NCBI GenBank assembly: GCA_002600635.1
Contig: CP021371.1
Location: 3,971,001 to 4,035,000 of the forward strand
Reading direction: 5' to 3'
DNA length: 64,000 bases
Source of the DNA: Rhizobium sp. ACO-34A
GTDB lineage: Bacteria; Pseudomonadota; Alphaproteobacteria; Rhizobiales; Rhizobiaceae
Within the stretch, counting starts at the first letter, position 1; every line of letters starts with the position of its first letter. This document shows positions 38,921 to 47,856 of this stretch, in pieces. A model generated the notes under the pieces. That model saw only the letters and a program-made list of their open reading frames with translations, did not search any database and was not told where the DNA came from. Both the position numbers and the translations under genes were made by a program.

Positions 38921-39699
38921 CGGCCCCCGCCTCACAAACACCCGCCCTGCAGACGCAGGCCCTCGTCGCGGGGTACGAACCCGGCCTGCCGATCGTGCGC
39001 GGAGTCGATCTTTCCGTCGCGCCGGGAGAACTGCTGGTTCTTCTCGGACCGAACGGCGCAGGCAAATCGACGCTGGTGAAAGCGATTGCCGGCGTGGTGC
39101 CTATTCATTCCGGCAGTGTGACGCTTGCCGGCCGCGACATCATCCGCATTCCCACCCATCGCAAGATCGCCGAAGGCCTTGCCTTCGTGCCTCAAACGGA
39201 AAACATCTTCGCGACGCTCTCCATTCACGAAAACCTGCAGATTGCCGCAGCCGTGCTACCGAAGGCTGCCCGGTCCGGGAAGATCGCGGCCCTCTACGAA
39301 CGTTTCCCCGATCTGGCGGCCAGGCCTTCGCGGCAGGCCGGCACCTTGTCCGGCGGTCAGCGACAGATGCTCGCGGTCGCCCGCGCGCTGATCGTCGATC
39401 CACCGGTCATCATTCTCGACGAACCCTCCGCGGGTCTTTCGCCGAAGATCGTCTCGGAGGTCTTCGAAATGCTCCGGCAGATCAACGCCACGGGCGTCAC
39501 GGTCGTTCTGGTCGAGCAGAACGTCAAGGCGGCCCTGGCGATCGCCAGTCGGGCGGTCGTGCTCGTCGAAGGACGCATCCGCCATGAAGGTGCTGCCGCC
39601 GACCTGCTCGGCGACCCGCTCATCGCCAAGCTCTATCTCGGCACTGGCCATTCCCTTGGCCATTCCGCTGGCCACTCGCAAGGGACGAAACATCCATGA
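38917..39699 (+). CDS. Liv-type ABC transporter ATP-binding protein (LivF-like)
   Basis: Second ATPase of the importer, 260 residues. Walker A LGPNGAGKSTLVKAIAGVVP, LivF-type FVPQTENIFATLSIHENL, signature LSGGQRQMLAVARALIVDP, Walker B VIILDEPSAGLSP and the switch His replaced by Gln/Asn in VVLVEQNVKAAL, as is usual in LivF. The C-terminal tail is His/Ser/Gly-rich (GHSLGHSAGHSQG). ATGA overlaps link it to both neighbours. Confidence 0.93.
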   Translation: MTAPASQTPALQTQALVAGYEPGLPIVRGVDLSVAPGELLVLLGPNGAGKSTLVKAIAGVVPIHSGSVTLAGRDIIRIPTHRKIAEGLAFVPQTENIFATLSIHENLQIAAAVLPKAARSGKIAALYERFPDLAARPSRQAGTLSGGQRQMLAVARALIVDPPVIILDEPSAGLSPKIVSEVFEMLRQINATGVTVVLVEQNVKAALAIASRAVVLVEGRIRHEGAAADLLGDPLIAKLYLGTGHSLGHSAGHSQGTKHP

Positions 39700-40607
39700 A
39701 CCCGCAGTTTGTGATGGATGGCCTGATTGCAGGCGCCATGATCGGCCTCGGCGCCATTGGCGTGACGCTGACCTATTCGATCCTGCGCTTCGCCAATTTC
39801 GCCCATGGGGAACTTCTGTCCTGGGGTGCCTATCTCGCCATGGCGGTCAGTGGCACCCTCGGCCTGTTGTCGACCGGACTATTGAAACCGATCGGCCCCT
39901 TCTCGTTCGGCTGGTCGCTTCCGCTGGCGACCGTCCTCGCCATCCTGCTGACCGGACTTCTGGCGCTCACCGTCGATGCGCTGCTGTTCGGCCGGCTGCG
40001 GAAACGCGGCAGCGCCGTGATCATTCTGGTCATGGCGAGTTTCGGCGCATCCCTCGCGCTGCGCAGCCTTCTCGAATTCATCTTCACCTCCAAGCCGGCC
40101 TATTACACCAAGGCGCTGCAGATCGCGGTGCCGCTCGGCGGAGGTCTGCGGGCAACGCCGGACCAGCTTCTTTCGCTCGTCGTCACACTCGCCGCCGTCA
40201 TTGCCATCCACCTGATGATGACGCGAACCGGGATCGGCCGTTCGATGCGGGCGGTCAGTGAGAACCCCGCACTTTCAGGCATTGCCGGCATCGACGTGCG
40301 CAAGGTCATCATGGTGGTCTGGTTCCTTGGTGCCGCCCTTGCCTGCATCGCCGGCATCATGACCGGGCTGCTCGTGCAAATCCGCCCCTATCTTGGCCAT
40401 GACCTGCTGCTGCCCTTGTTCGCTGCGGCCATTCTCGGAGGCATCGGCAGCGTGCCCGGTGCCATGCTTGCCGGCCTGATCGTCGGACTTTCGGAAGCCA
40501 CCGCCGTGCAACTGGTCGGTGCCGAATGGCGGGCCGCCGTCTCCTTCGTCATCCTCGTCGTGGTCCTGTTGTTAAGGCCGCGCGGCCTGTTCGGGAGAGC
40601 GGCATGA
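39696..40607 (+). CDS. Liv-type ABC transporter permease (LivH-like)
   Basis: Inner-membrane permease with about eight helices, 303 residues. LivH features: LIAGAMIGLGAIGVTLTYSI, RFANFAHGELLSWGAYLAM, and the EAA-like loop RAVSENPALSGIAGIDVRKV. The C-terminus GSVPGAMLAGLIVGLSEA and LRPRGLFGRAA is typical. It pairs with the LivM-like protein, with which it overlaps (ATGA). Confidence 0.93.
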   Translation: MNPQFVMDGLIAGAMIGLGAIGVTLTYSILRFANFAHGELLSWGAYLAMAVSGTLGLLSTGLLKPIGPFSFGWSLPLATVLAILLTGLLALTVDALLFGRLRKRGSAVIILVMASFGASLALRSLLEFIFTSKPAYYTKALQIAVPLGGGLRATPDQLLSLVVTLAAVIAIHLMMTRTGIGRSMRAVSENPALSGIAGIDVRKVIMVVWFLGAALACIAGIMTGLLVQIRPYLGHDLLLPLFAAAILGGIGSVPGAMLAGLIVGLSEATAVQLVGAEWRAAVSFVILVVVLLLRPRGLFGRAA

Positions 40608-41575
40608 GCATCGACATCATCGCCTACGGCGCTTTCTTCCTGACCATGGCGCTGACCTACTCCATCATGTGTCTCGGCCTCAACGTGCAGTGGGGCCAGA
40701 CAGGCCTGTTCAACGTCGGCATCGCGGCTTTCGTCGCCATCGGCGCCTATGTCTCGGCATTACTGACCACGCCCGAAACGCCCGACCGCTTCGGCGGCTT
40801 CGACCTCCCGATTGCCATCGGCTGGCTTGGCGGAGCCCTGGCTGCAGGCCTTGCCGCGTGGCTCGTCGGAGCGCTGACGATAAGGCTTCGATCTGATTAT
40901 CTTGCCATCGCCACCTTCGGCGTAGCGGTCTCGGTCCAGCTCTGCGTGCTGAATATCCAGCCGCTCACCGGCGGCGCTTTCGGCATCGGCTTCATACCCC
41001 GTCCCTTCGCAAGCCTCGCCGGCAATCCGCTGGGCTTCGGCCTTGCCAATCTGGCGTTGGTGGCAGGCGTCGTGCTGGCGCTCTATCTGGCGCTCGAACA
41101 TCTTGCCAAAAGCCCGTGGGGCCGCGTGTTGCGTGCGATCCGAGAGGATGAAACGGCGGCACAGGCGCTTGGCAAGCGCCCGATCCGCTTCCGCCTGCAG
41201 GCTTTCACCATCGGAGGGGCGATCATGGGTCTGGCAGGTGCGGTGCAGGGCCATTTCATCGGCTTCATCGCACCCGACAACTACCTGCCCATCCTGACCT
41301 TCCAGGTCTGGGCCATGCTGATCGTCGGCGGTTCCGGCAACAATCGCGGTGCGATCCTCGGGGCAATCCTCGTCTGGGGTCTCTGGGCACTTTCGGCAGC
41401 TGCAGTATCTGCCTTCGTTCCGCCCGAACAGCAGGCGCGCGCCGCCTCGCTGCAGATCGTCGCCATCGGCATCGGTCTTTGCCTCATTCTGCTTCTGCGT
41501 CCCCGTGGTATTCTCGGCGAAGGCCGGTCTTTGGCCACCGGACGCGCCACAATGAAATCGAAAGCCAAATCCTAG
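40604..41575 (+). CDS. Liv-type ABC transporter permease (LivM-like)
   Basis: Second permease, 323 residues from ATG 40604, overlapping the LivH-like stop; the longer frame from 40526 lies inside that gene. LivM features: LNVQWGQTGLFNVGIAAFVA, YLAIATFGVAVSVQLCVLNI, the loop RAIREDETAAQALGKRPIRF, and LLRPRGILGEGRS near the end. Together with LivG, LivF, LivH and the binding protein at 34545 it makes a complete importer. Confidence 0.93.
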   Translation: MSIDIIAYGAFFLTMALTYSIMCLGLNVQWGQTGLFNVGIAAFVAIGAYVSALLTTPETPDRFGGFDLPIAIGWLGGALAAGLAAWLVGALTIRLRSDYLAIATFGVAVSVQLCVLNIQPLTGGAFGIGFIPRPFASLAGNPLGFGLANLALVAGVVLALYLALEHLAKSPWGRVLRAIREDETAAQALGKRPIRFRLQAFTIGGAIMGLAGAVQGHFIGFIAPDNYLPILTFQVWAMLIVGGSGNNRGAILGAILVWGLWALSAAAVSAFVPPEQQARAASLQIVAIGIGLCLILLLRPRGILGEGRSLATGRATMKSKAKS

Positions 41576-41586
41576 GAATGACTACC

Positions 41587-43050
41587 ATGAGCCAGTCGCC
41601 CGAACGCATCGCGCTCACCAGCAATCTCTCGATCAGCCGCCTCGTCTGCGGTCTGTGGCAGGTCGCCGATATCGAGAAGAACGGCGAGATCATCGATCCG
41701 GAAACCGGTGCCGATGCCCTGCAGGCCTATGCACAGGCCGGCTTCGATACCTTCGACATGGCCGACCACTATGGCTCGGCGGAAGTGATTACCGGCCGGC
41801 TGCTCTCCCGTTATCCGGGCACGTCCAACCGCCCGGCCGCCTTCACCAAATGGTGCCCGGAGCCGGGGCCGATGACCCGCGATGTCGTGCGCCGGGGCGT
41901 GGAAGAGAGGCTACAGCGGCTCGCCGTCGACAAGATCGATCTCCTGCAATTCCACTGGTGGACATTCGAACACCCGGCCTGGCTGGACGCCTTGCACGAG
42001 ATGCAGCGCATGCGCGAGGAAGGCCTGATTGAAGCGCTGGGCCTGACCAATTTCGACGCCGCCCATCTTGCCGTGGCACTTGCCGATGGCATCGAGATTG
42101 CCACCAACCAGGTATCCTTCTCACTGGTGGACCGCAGGGCGGCGGGCGCGCTTTCGGATCTCTGTGACAGGAGCGGCGTCAAGCTGCTCGCCTATGGAAC
42201 GCTGAGCGGCGGCTTTCTCTCGGAGAAGTGGCTCGGCAAGCCGGAACCGACCGAGATTACCGACTGGAGCCGGTCAAAATACAAGCGCTTCATCGACACA
42301 GCCGGCGGCTGGGCTGCATTTCAGGGCATCCTTGGAGCCGCGGACAGCATCGCGAAAAAGCACAACGTCTCGATCTCCAACATCGCAAGCCGCTGGGTGC
42401 TGGAGCATGAGGCGGTCGCCGCCACCATCATCGGCGCGCGACTGGGCGAAAGCGAACACCGCGACGACAATCTGAAGGTTTTCTCCTTCGCCCTCGATGG
42501 CGAGGATCACACCTTGCTCGACGAAGCCTTTGCCGCCACCAGCGCCATCCCGGGCGATTGCGGCGACGAATACCGCAAGCCGCCCTTCCTCACGGCCTCC
42601 GGCGACCTCAGCCATCACCTCGACGCCATTCCATCTATCTACACTGCCAAATCCGTGCCCGGACGGCCCGACAGGCTCCGGGTATCTTCCGGCAGCGTTT
42701 GGGAACCCATTGCCGGCTACAGCCGCGCGGTCAGGATCGGCAACCGCATTCTCGTATCGGGCACCACGGCAACCCATGGGACCGACCGCTGCGTTGCACC
42801 CGGAAATCCGGGCGCACAGGCGACCTACATCCTCGACAAGATCGCGGCCTCCATTTCCGCTCTCGGCGGCAGCATGGATGATGTGGTCCGCACCCGCGTC
42901 TATCTGCGCGATGCAAACCAGTGGGAACCGGTTTCGCGCGCCCATGGTCGCGTCTTTTCGGAGGTCCTGCCCGCCAACACCCTGATCGAAGCAGGCAACC
43001 TGATCGGCGATTACGAAGTGGAAATCGAGGCCGAGGCGATTTGCGACTGA
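41587..43050 (+). CDS. Aldo/keto reductase fused to a Rid-family (YjgF/UK114) domain
   Basis: A 487-residue two-domain protein from ATG 41587 (AGGA nine bases upstream; ATG 41578 is also possible). Residues 1 to about 330 are an aldo/keto reductase with Asp/Tyr in [11 protein letters not shown], Lys in FTKWCPEP, His in [11 protein letters not shown] and [15 protein letters not shown]. About 358-487 form a Rid domain: [40 protein letters not shown] and EVEIEAEAI. The Rid catalytic Arg (PARS in E. coli RidA) is Asn here (PANT), so classical imine deaminase activity is doubtful. It ends the importer operon. Confidence 0.9.
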   Translation: MSQSPERIALTSNLSISRLVCGLWQVADIEKNGEIIDPETGADALQAYAQAGFDTFDMADHYGSAEVITGRLLSRYPGTSNRPAAFTKWCPEPGPMTRDVVRRGVEERLQRLAVDKIDLLQFHWWTFEHPAWLDALHEMQRMREEGLIEALGLTNFDAAHLAVALADGIEIATNQVSFSLVDRRAAGALSDLCDRSGVKLLAYGTLSGGFLSEKWLGKPEPTEITDWSRSKYKRFIDTAGGWAAFQGILGAADSIAKKHNVSISNIASRWVLEHEAVAATIIGARLGESEHRDDNLKVFSFALDGEDHTLLDEAFAATSAIPGDCGDEYRKPPFLTASGDLSHHLDAIPSIYTAKSVPGRPDRLRVSSGSVWEPIAGYSRAVRIGNRILVSGTTATHGTDRCVAPGNPGAQATYILDKIAASISALGGSMDDVVRTRVYLRDANQWEPVSRAHGRVFSEVLPANTLIEAGNLIGDYEVEIEAEAICD

Positions 43051-43072
43051 CGGCGGTTTCGCGACTGAAAGA

Positions 43073-43435
43073 TCAAGATCCCGCGACTTCCCCGACATAG
43101 GCTCGCAGATAGGCCAGAAGCTTTTGTGCGAACCGCAGCAGTTCCGCCTCACTGCACACGCAAAGATAAAGTTCACGATCGACCCAGCCGCCGGCAATCT
43201 CCAGCACGCGAAAATCCATGAAACGCTGATAGCTATGAGCGGCGCTATCCGGCACGATCGCGACACCGGCACCGCATTCCACCATGCGGCAAATGCCCTC
43301 GAATCCATCCATGCGCAGTTTCATTTCACGAGCGAGTTCGACGGCATGCGGCTGCGTGCTGCGGAAGCCATGCAACCCCATCTCGACCGTGTAGCAGCCC
43401 TCGGCAACGAAGAGCGGATCGCCGCTGCGGTAGCG
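43073..43435 (-). pseudogene. LysR-family regulator, 3' fragment only
   Basis: Roughly the last 120 residues of a LysR-type ligand-binding domain are readable on the minus strand: [20 protein letters not shown], then [20 protein letters not shown] and [20 protein letters not shown] to the stop. The frame stays open further upstream, but that part is antisense to an FdhE fragment and not LysR-like, so the DNA-binding half is gone. The breakpoint is near 43430-43450. Confidence 0.7.
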
Positions 43436-43930
43436 CTTGCCGGTGGTCATTTCGTCGATATTCCGGCCGAAGTCGCTCCCTTTGTCTGGGCCGCGTTTTC
43501 CACCTGGATGCGGACACTTGCCGGCCGTGCGACGCCTCCCTCGACAAGGGAAGAGGCAGCAGCCGAGCATGCGGACTGCCCCGTCTGCGGTACCGCCCCC
43601 GTCGCAAGCGTCATTCTCACCGGAGCACGGCAGGGTCTGCGTTATCTCCATTGTGCCCTGTGTGAATCCGACTGGCACATGGTTCGCGCCAAGTGCTCCA
43701 ATTGCGGCCAATCCGGCAAGCTTGATTATCTCAGCTTCGAGACGACGGACGCGAGCGTCCGGGCTGAATGCTGCGGTGAGTGCCGTGGTTATCTGAAGGT
43801 TGTGTCGCTTGACCGCGATCGGGATGCGGATGTTGTCGCCGACGACCTCGCGACGCTGGCGTTGGACGCTGCCGTGGAGGAAGAGGGTTACCATCGCACG
43901 GGCTTCAACCCGTTTGCCCTGCCAGCGTGA
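43430..43930 (+). pseudogene. fdhE: FdhE (formate dehydrogenase accessory protein), 5'-truncated fragment
   Basis: The last ~165 residues match Fdh[20 protein letters not shown], then zinc-binding Cys pairs in [42 protein letters not shown] and [14 protein letters not shown], ending [12 protein letters not shown]. The N-terminal half of a normal ~300-residue FdhE is missing; the open frame to its left (from 43124) is antisense to the LysR fragment. No formate dehydrogenase genes are nearby. Probably non-functional. Confidence 0.75.
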
Positions 43931-44021
43931 TCGCTTTTTCGGCAGGGTTGTTGTCAGGGATATGGACAAGAGGGCCGAAGTTATCCGCTGGATTGCTTTC
44001 CGCATGCTATTTGGGAAGTCT

Positions 44022-44420
44022 GAATAGCCCCGAGTTTCGTAGACACTCTTGGGTTAGATTTTTTGCTGCTTCTCGAACTCGACGGACGACAGCATCCCAT
44101 TCCTGACGTGTTTGCGTTTCGGGTTGTAGAACATCTCGATGTAATCGAACACGTCCCGGCGTGCTTCATCGCGTGAACGGTAAACCCTGCGGCGTATCCT
44201 CTCTCGCTTCAGGAGATTGAAGAAGCTCTCGGCTACCCGTATCCTCGCACCCGACGAAGATGCGTGATTGCCGCTTGTCTGATTGGTTCTGGCACAGCGA
44301 TGTAGCCAGTCGTCCAATTCGGAAGCGCCGGAATTGAATTTGCCCCGTTTGACATTCACGATCCAGCCGGCCTGATGCAGCGTCGCGACAATGCTGCGAT
44401 AGCCAAACGATCATACCGGA
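44022..44420 (-). mobile_element. IS3-family insertion-sequence remnant
   Basis: Left edge at 44022 has an IS-end-like TGAATAGCCCCGAGTTTCGT. On the minus strand the end of an IS3-type OrfB transposase is readable: AESFFNLLKRERIRRRVYRS, RRDVFDYIEMFYNPKRKHVR, then NGMLSSVEFEKQQ and stop (44054). Further upstream in the same frame SFGYRSIVATLHQAGWIVNV resembles the OrfB N-terminal HTH region. The DDE core between them is deleted and a stop closes the frame near 44405, so the element is dead. Confidence 0.72.
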
Positions 44421-45029
44421 GAGCGAGTATCGTGATGTCTGCGGTTGATGCGTTCGCCAGGAAATCAATTCACTGGATCGACTTCTCTTCCGGGCCACCG
44501 TCATCCGGGGGCCTTGCGGTCTTGCGTTGCGTGGAACGATGCTGTCCGAGGAGCAGAAAGGCTCGGCTCTCGGACACGCTCATTCTTCAATGACATGATC
44601 CACGCAAGCGCGGCGACGGGCGGGGCTTGGAAGTTTCCCTTGGCGATCTCGGCCAAGATCATTTCGTCAAGGTGAGATTGGAAGCTGCACACCGGAGCCG
44701 GGCATTCACCGCGATCGATTTTCAGGGGACAGGCCAGATCGAAAAAACGCGATCTAACGCGCCACCCAGAAAATCTGACAGGGACGTGATGGCGATGTGG
44801 TCGCGATGATGCCGGATATGGTCGTGGGAGATTTCTGGTCTGGTAAGATTGACGCCGTTCCATGTTGTCCTTGCCGCGAAATTTTCGCCCACTTTGCCGA
44901 GGTGATGGGCTTGAACGCCAGACGCTCCGCCCTCTGAAGGATCTTTCGCGCGGGAAGTCTCTCTTTCTACGGTTTCGTTTCGAATATGGCGCCTCTCTGA
45001 TGAGGTGCCACGGCTCGTCGGATCGACAC
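44421..45029. other. Gene-poor stretch, no recognisable gene
   Basis: About 600 bases between the IS3 remnant and the TetR gene. Several short frames exist on both strands, the longest on the minus strand, but none shows family motifs, a good ribosome site or codon use like neighbouring genes. It is probably decayed DNA left with the IS fragment. I see no promoter, repeat or RNA gene that I can defend. Confidence 0.45.
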
Positions 45030-45698
45030 CTACATTTCGGTGCGGATCCGGTTCTTGCGCGGAGCGGGTTGGGGGGATAGCGGCGGGCATGGTCTCGCGG
45101 CCAGTTCGGTCGCATCCTCGATTGCGATGCCTGTCATGCACAACAACCGGATGACCGCCTCATCGATCGAGCTGGAGGGCAAGCCGTTCTTGGTTATGTC
45201 GAGGGCAAAGCCCACGATCGCGTGCGAGGTCAGGCGCCAGACAAGAGCTGGATCAGAGACATTGAAGCGGCCGGCTTCGGTGGCGAGGCGCATGTCCCTC
45301 ATCGGGTACGGGCCCATGCGCCGATAAAGCGCGTCGGCCATGACTTCGGAGCGATGAAGCAATTGCTTCCATCGGACATCGCCCGTGGCGGTCTCAATCA
45401 CCTTCCTGATGCCGAAGGCGTAAACCTGGGCCGAGTCCGAGAATGTATCCGTCACGTCCTCGATACGCTCGGCGAGGCGCTCCATGATATTCTCCAGCAC
45501 GGCAACTGCCAGATCGTCCTTGGACTTGAAGTAGTTGTAGACCGTTCCCGCGCCGACATCCGCGCGTTCTGCAATCTCCTGCATCGTTGCGGCGTCGATG
45601 CCCTTTTCCGACATCACCTCTTCACCGGCCTCCAGCAATGCAATGCGGTTGCGTTTCTGGCGCCGGGCGACCCGCCCTTCTGCCTGCTTCGTATCCAT
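45030..45698 (-). CDS. TetR/AcrR-family regulator of the hydroxyquinol module 1
   Basis: A 222-residue regulator from ATG 45698. The HTH lies at about 14-60: NRIALLEAGEEVMSEKGIDA, IAERADVGAGTVYNYFKSKD. The ligand domain is variable, and the C-terminal tail is Pro/Arg-rich. It is divergent from the FAD hydroxylase gene, with a perfect palindrome 28 bases before its start, so it likely represses itself and probably the aromatic operon until a phenolic ligand binds. Confidence 0.88.
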   Translation of the reverse strand: MDTKQAEGRVARRQKRNRIALLEAGEEVMSEKGIDAATMQEIAERADVGAGTVYNYFKSKDDLAVAVLENIMERLAERIEDVTDTFSDSAQVYAFGIRKVIETATGDVRWKQLLHRSEVMADALYRRMGPYPMRDMRLATEAGRFNVSDPALVWRLTSHAIVGFALDITKNGLPSSSIDEAVIRLLCMTGIAIEDATELAARPCPPLSPQPAPRKNRIRTEM

Positions 45699-45725
45699 GC
45701 TCTCTCGTCCTTGCTTCAATTCTCA

Positions 45726-45746
45726 TATCCGAACCACATTCGGATA
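45726..45746. promoter_or_regulatory. Candidate TetR operator
   Basis: Perfect inverted repeat with 8-base arms TATCCGAA and TTCGGATA separated by CCACA. It lies 28 bases upstream of the TetR-family start, overlapping the expected promoter, as is usual for autoregulated TetR genes. The rest of the 465-base gap to the hydroxylase start is A/T-rich around 45890-45960 and holds no gene; the hydroxylase promoter should be there. Confidence 0.6.
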
Positions 45747-46163
45747 CGAGTCATCGACACTTCCGCTAATGCCTGAAAACGCAAGCGAAGCACCAGAATG
45801 GTTCATCACGCATCATGACAGCCAGTTCAACGGCAGGCGACGAGATTCTTGCTGTCGGCGCCCCATTCATCGATTTCGTTACCGAGCAATATTCCATATT
45901 GAATGTCATTCATTTTTGAATTAACGTCAATTTCAGAGGAAAACTTGGAGGAGTTTTTTTGGTGAGGAGCACCCACGGACGCTGACATCCTGCGCGTCTT
46001 TACGGCCTGCATTCCCAGAATACAGCACAGGCGACGGTCTCTCGGGATCGCCCTGAAGGCTGCGAAACTTACCCGGATAGCTGCGATTTGCCCGGACTAC
46101 CTGTCCGGCAAAGGCGCCCCTGTGCGCCTCGATGACCTGTGTTTGAAGATGATGGAGGAAAAG

Positions 46164-47792
46164 TTGAGCAACAAGTCGAGCCGAATCTTGCCGGAAGGCG
46201 AGCCGTTTCATGCGGATGTCGCAATCGTCGGCGCTGGCCCCGTCGGGACCCTTCTCGCGATACTCCTGGGCAAGACGGGCAAGAAGGTCGCCCTGATCGA
46301 GCGCTGGACCGAAACCTATGGTCGCCCGCGCGCGGTGACCTACGATCACGAGATCGCTCGAATTCTGGCGGTGCTCGGCATCGACAGCGAGAACGATCCG
46401 GCCATCAACTACCACGATGAACTCTACTACTGGAAAGACGCCAACGGCGAGAACATCCAGATCGTCGATTGGCAGAGCACGTCCGCATCGGGCTGGCGTG
46501 TCCGCTACTGGTTCAATCAGCCGGACCTGGAAAAGCGGCTGACGGGGATTTCCTCCCAATACCCGAGCATCACCCATATCAACGGCTTCGAAGCAAGCGA
46601 TCTCGTTCAGGACGAGCAAGGCGTCACGCTGACCCTGCAGCGTAACCCGGTCGAGGATGCCGAAAGCAAGGCAAAGCTCACCGTTCATGCGAAGTATGTC
46701 GTGGGTGCGGATGGGGCCAACAGCTTCGTTCGGCAGGCGCTTGGCATCGAAAACGAGGACAAGGGCTACTTCTTCGACTGGCTTATCCTCGACATGATCC
46801 CGCACGGCGAATACGTGATGGAACCGGCGCAGTGGCAGCTTTGCGACCCCCGCCGCCCGACCACGATCGTTCCCGGTGGTCCGGGCCGCCGTCGCTGGGA
46901 ATACATGGTGCTCCCCGGCGAAAATCCGGCTGATCTGGCACTGGAAGACAATGCATGGAAGCTGCTGGAGCCGTGGGGGCTGACGCGCGAGAACGCTACT
47001 CTGGAACGCAGCGCCGTCTACCGCTTTCAGGCCCGCTGGGCGAAAGAGTGGAATACGGGCCGCTGCGCGATTGCCGGTGACGCGGCGCATCTGATGCCGC
47101 CCTTTGCCGGGGAAGGCATGTGCGCCGGCCTGCGGGATGCCTTTGCGCTCGGCTGGCGCCTGAACGGTATTCTCGACGGCACGCTGTCCGACAAGGTGCT
47201 GGACAGCTATACGACCGAGCGCCTCGAACATGCCAAGCACTACATCGACTTCAGCCAGCAGCTCGGCAAGATCATCTGTATTTCCGATCCGGAGGAAGCG
47301 GCCGCGCGCGACCGCCAGATGAAGGCCGAGCTCGAAGCGCGGAACTTCGAGCCCGTTCCCACCGATATTTGCCAGCTGGGACCCGGTATCTGGGCGCCGG
47401 AATCGCACCATGCCGGCGAATTGTCCGTGCAGGGCGTGGTCGAGGCGAATGGCCGGAAGGATCGTTTCGATCAGGCCGTCGGCTTTGGCTGGATGCTGCT
47501 GGGGCTCGACACCAACCCGGCGGATGCTCTGCACCCGGATCAGTTGCGTAATCTCGAAAGACTTGGCGGTCAGGCCATCCGTATCGGTCAGGCGGGCACG
47601 TCCTGCGATGCGGTCGACAGCGAAGGGACGTACGCCAGATGGCTGGAGGGTATTGGAGCCCGATACGTTCTGCTCCGTCCCGATTTCTACGTCGCCGTTA
47701 CCGCCTCGACCCCCGAAGAATTCCGTCATCGGTTTGATCGCGTGATCGAGCAGCTTTGCCTGAACAACGTCGCGGAGCGAGCGGTCGCCTGA
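46164..47792 (+). CDS. FAD-dependent aromatic hydroxylase, MhpA-like (probable resorcinol-type 4-hydroxylase)
   Basis: Flavin monooxygenase adding an OH to a phenolic ring with NAD(P)H and O2. FAD site GAGPVGTLLAILLGKTGKKV, NADPH-region GADGANSFVRQALG, second FAD motif CAIAGDAAHLMPPFAGEGMC, and a C-terminal thioredoxin-fold region (IGARYVLLRPDFYVAVTA), all as in MhpA and related phenol hydroxylases. TTG 46164 is chosen because ATGGAGG lies just upstream (542 residues); ATG 46149 is possible. With hydroxyquinol dioxygenase and maleylacetate reductase downstream, its product is likely hydroxyquinol, for example from resorcinol. Confidence 0.88.
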   Translation: MSNKSSRILPEGEPFHADVAIVGAGPVGTLLAILLGKTGKKVALIERWTETYGRPRAVTYDHEIARILAVLGIDSENDPAINYHDELYYWKDANGENIQIVDWQSTSASGWRVRYWFNQPDLEKRLTGISSQYPSITHINGFEASDLVQDEQGVTLTLQRNPVEDAESKAKLTVHAKYVVGADGANSFVRQALGIENEDKGYFFDWLILDMIPHGEYVMEPAQWQLCDPRRPTTIVPGGPGRRRWEYMVLPGENPADLALEDNAWKLLEPWGLTRENATLERSAVYRFQARWAKEWNTGRCAIAGDAAHLMPPFAGEGMCAGLRDAFALGWRLNGILDGTLSDKVLDSYTTERLEHAKHYIDFSQQLGKIICISDPEEAAARDRQMKAELEARNFEPVPTDICQLGPGIWAPESHHAGELSVQGVVEANGRKDRFDQAVGFGWMLLGLDTNPADALHPDQLRNLERLGGQAIRIGQAGTSCDAVDSEGTYARWLEGIGARYVLLRPDFYVAVTASTPEEFRHRFDRVIEQLCLNNVAERAVA

Positions 47793-47856
47793 AAATCCGG
47801 GAGCCTGAGCGGCACCGCCGTCAGGCTCCCGAGAAACACGTTGAAGGAACGGGGTC

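Noticed and set aside
34545..41575. Genuine branched-chain amino acid (LivKHMGF) transporter
   Set aside because: The fold fits, but LivK-class systems carry many ligands and the reductase/Rid/GntR context argues against assigning amino acids; liv symbols were therefore withheld.
43124..43430. N-terminal part of the frame leading into FdhE
   Set aside because: It has no FdhE similarity and is antisense to a recognisable LysR C-terminus, so it was not counted as the true FdhE start.
44501..45141. Two minus-strand frames after the TetR gene (204 and 139 codons)
   Set aside because: Arg/Pro/His-rich products without motifs; their upstream parts are out-of-frame readings of the TetR C-terminus.
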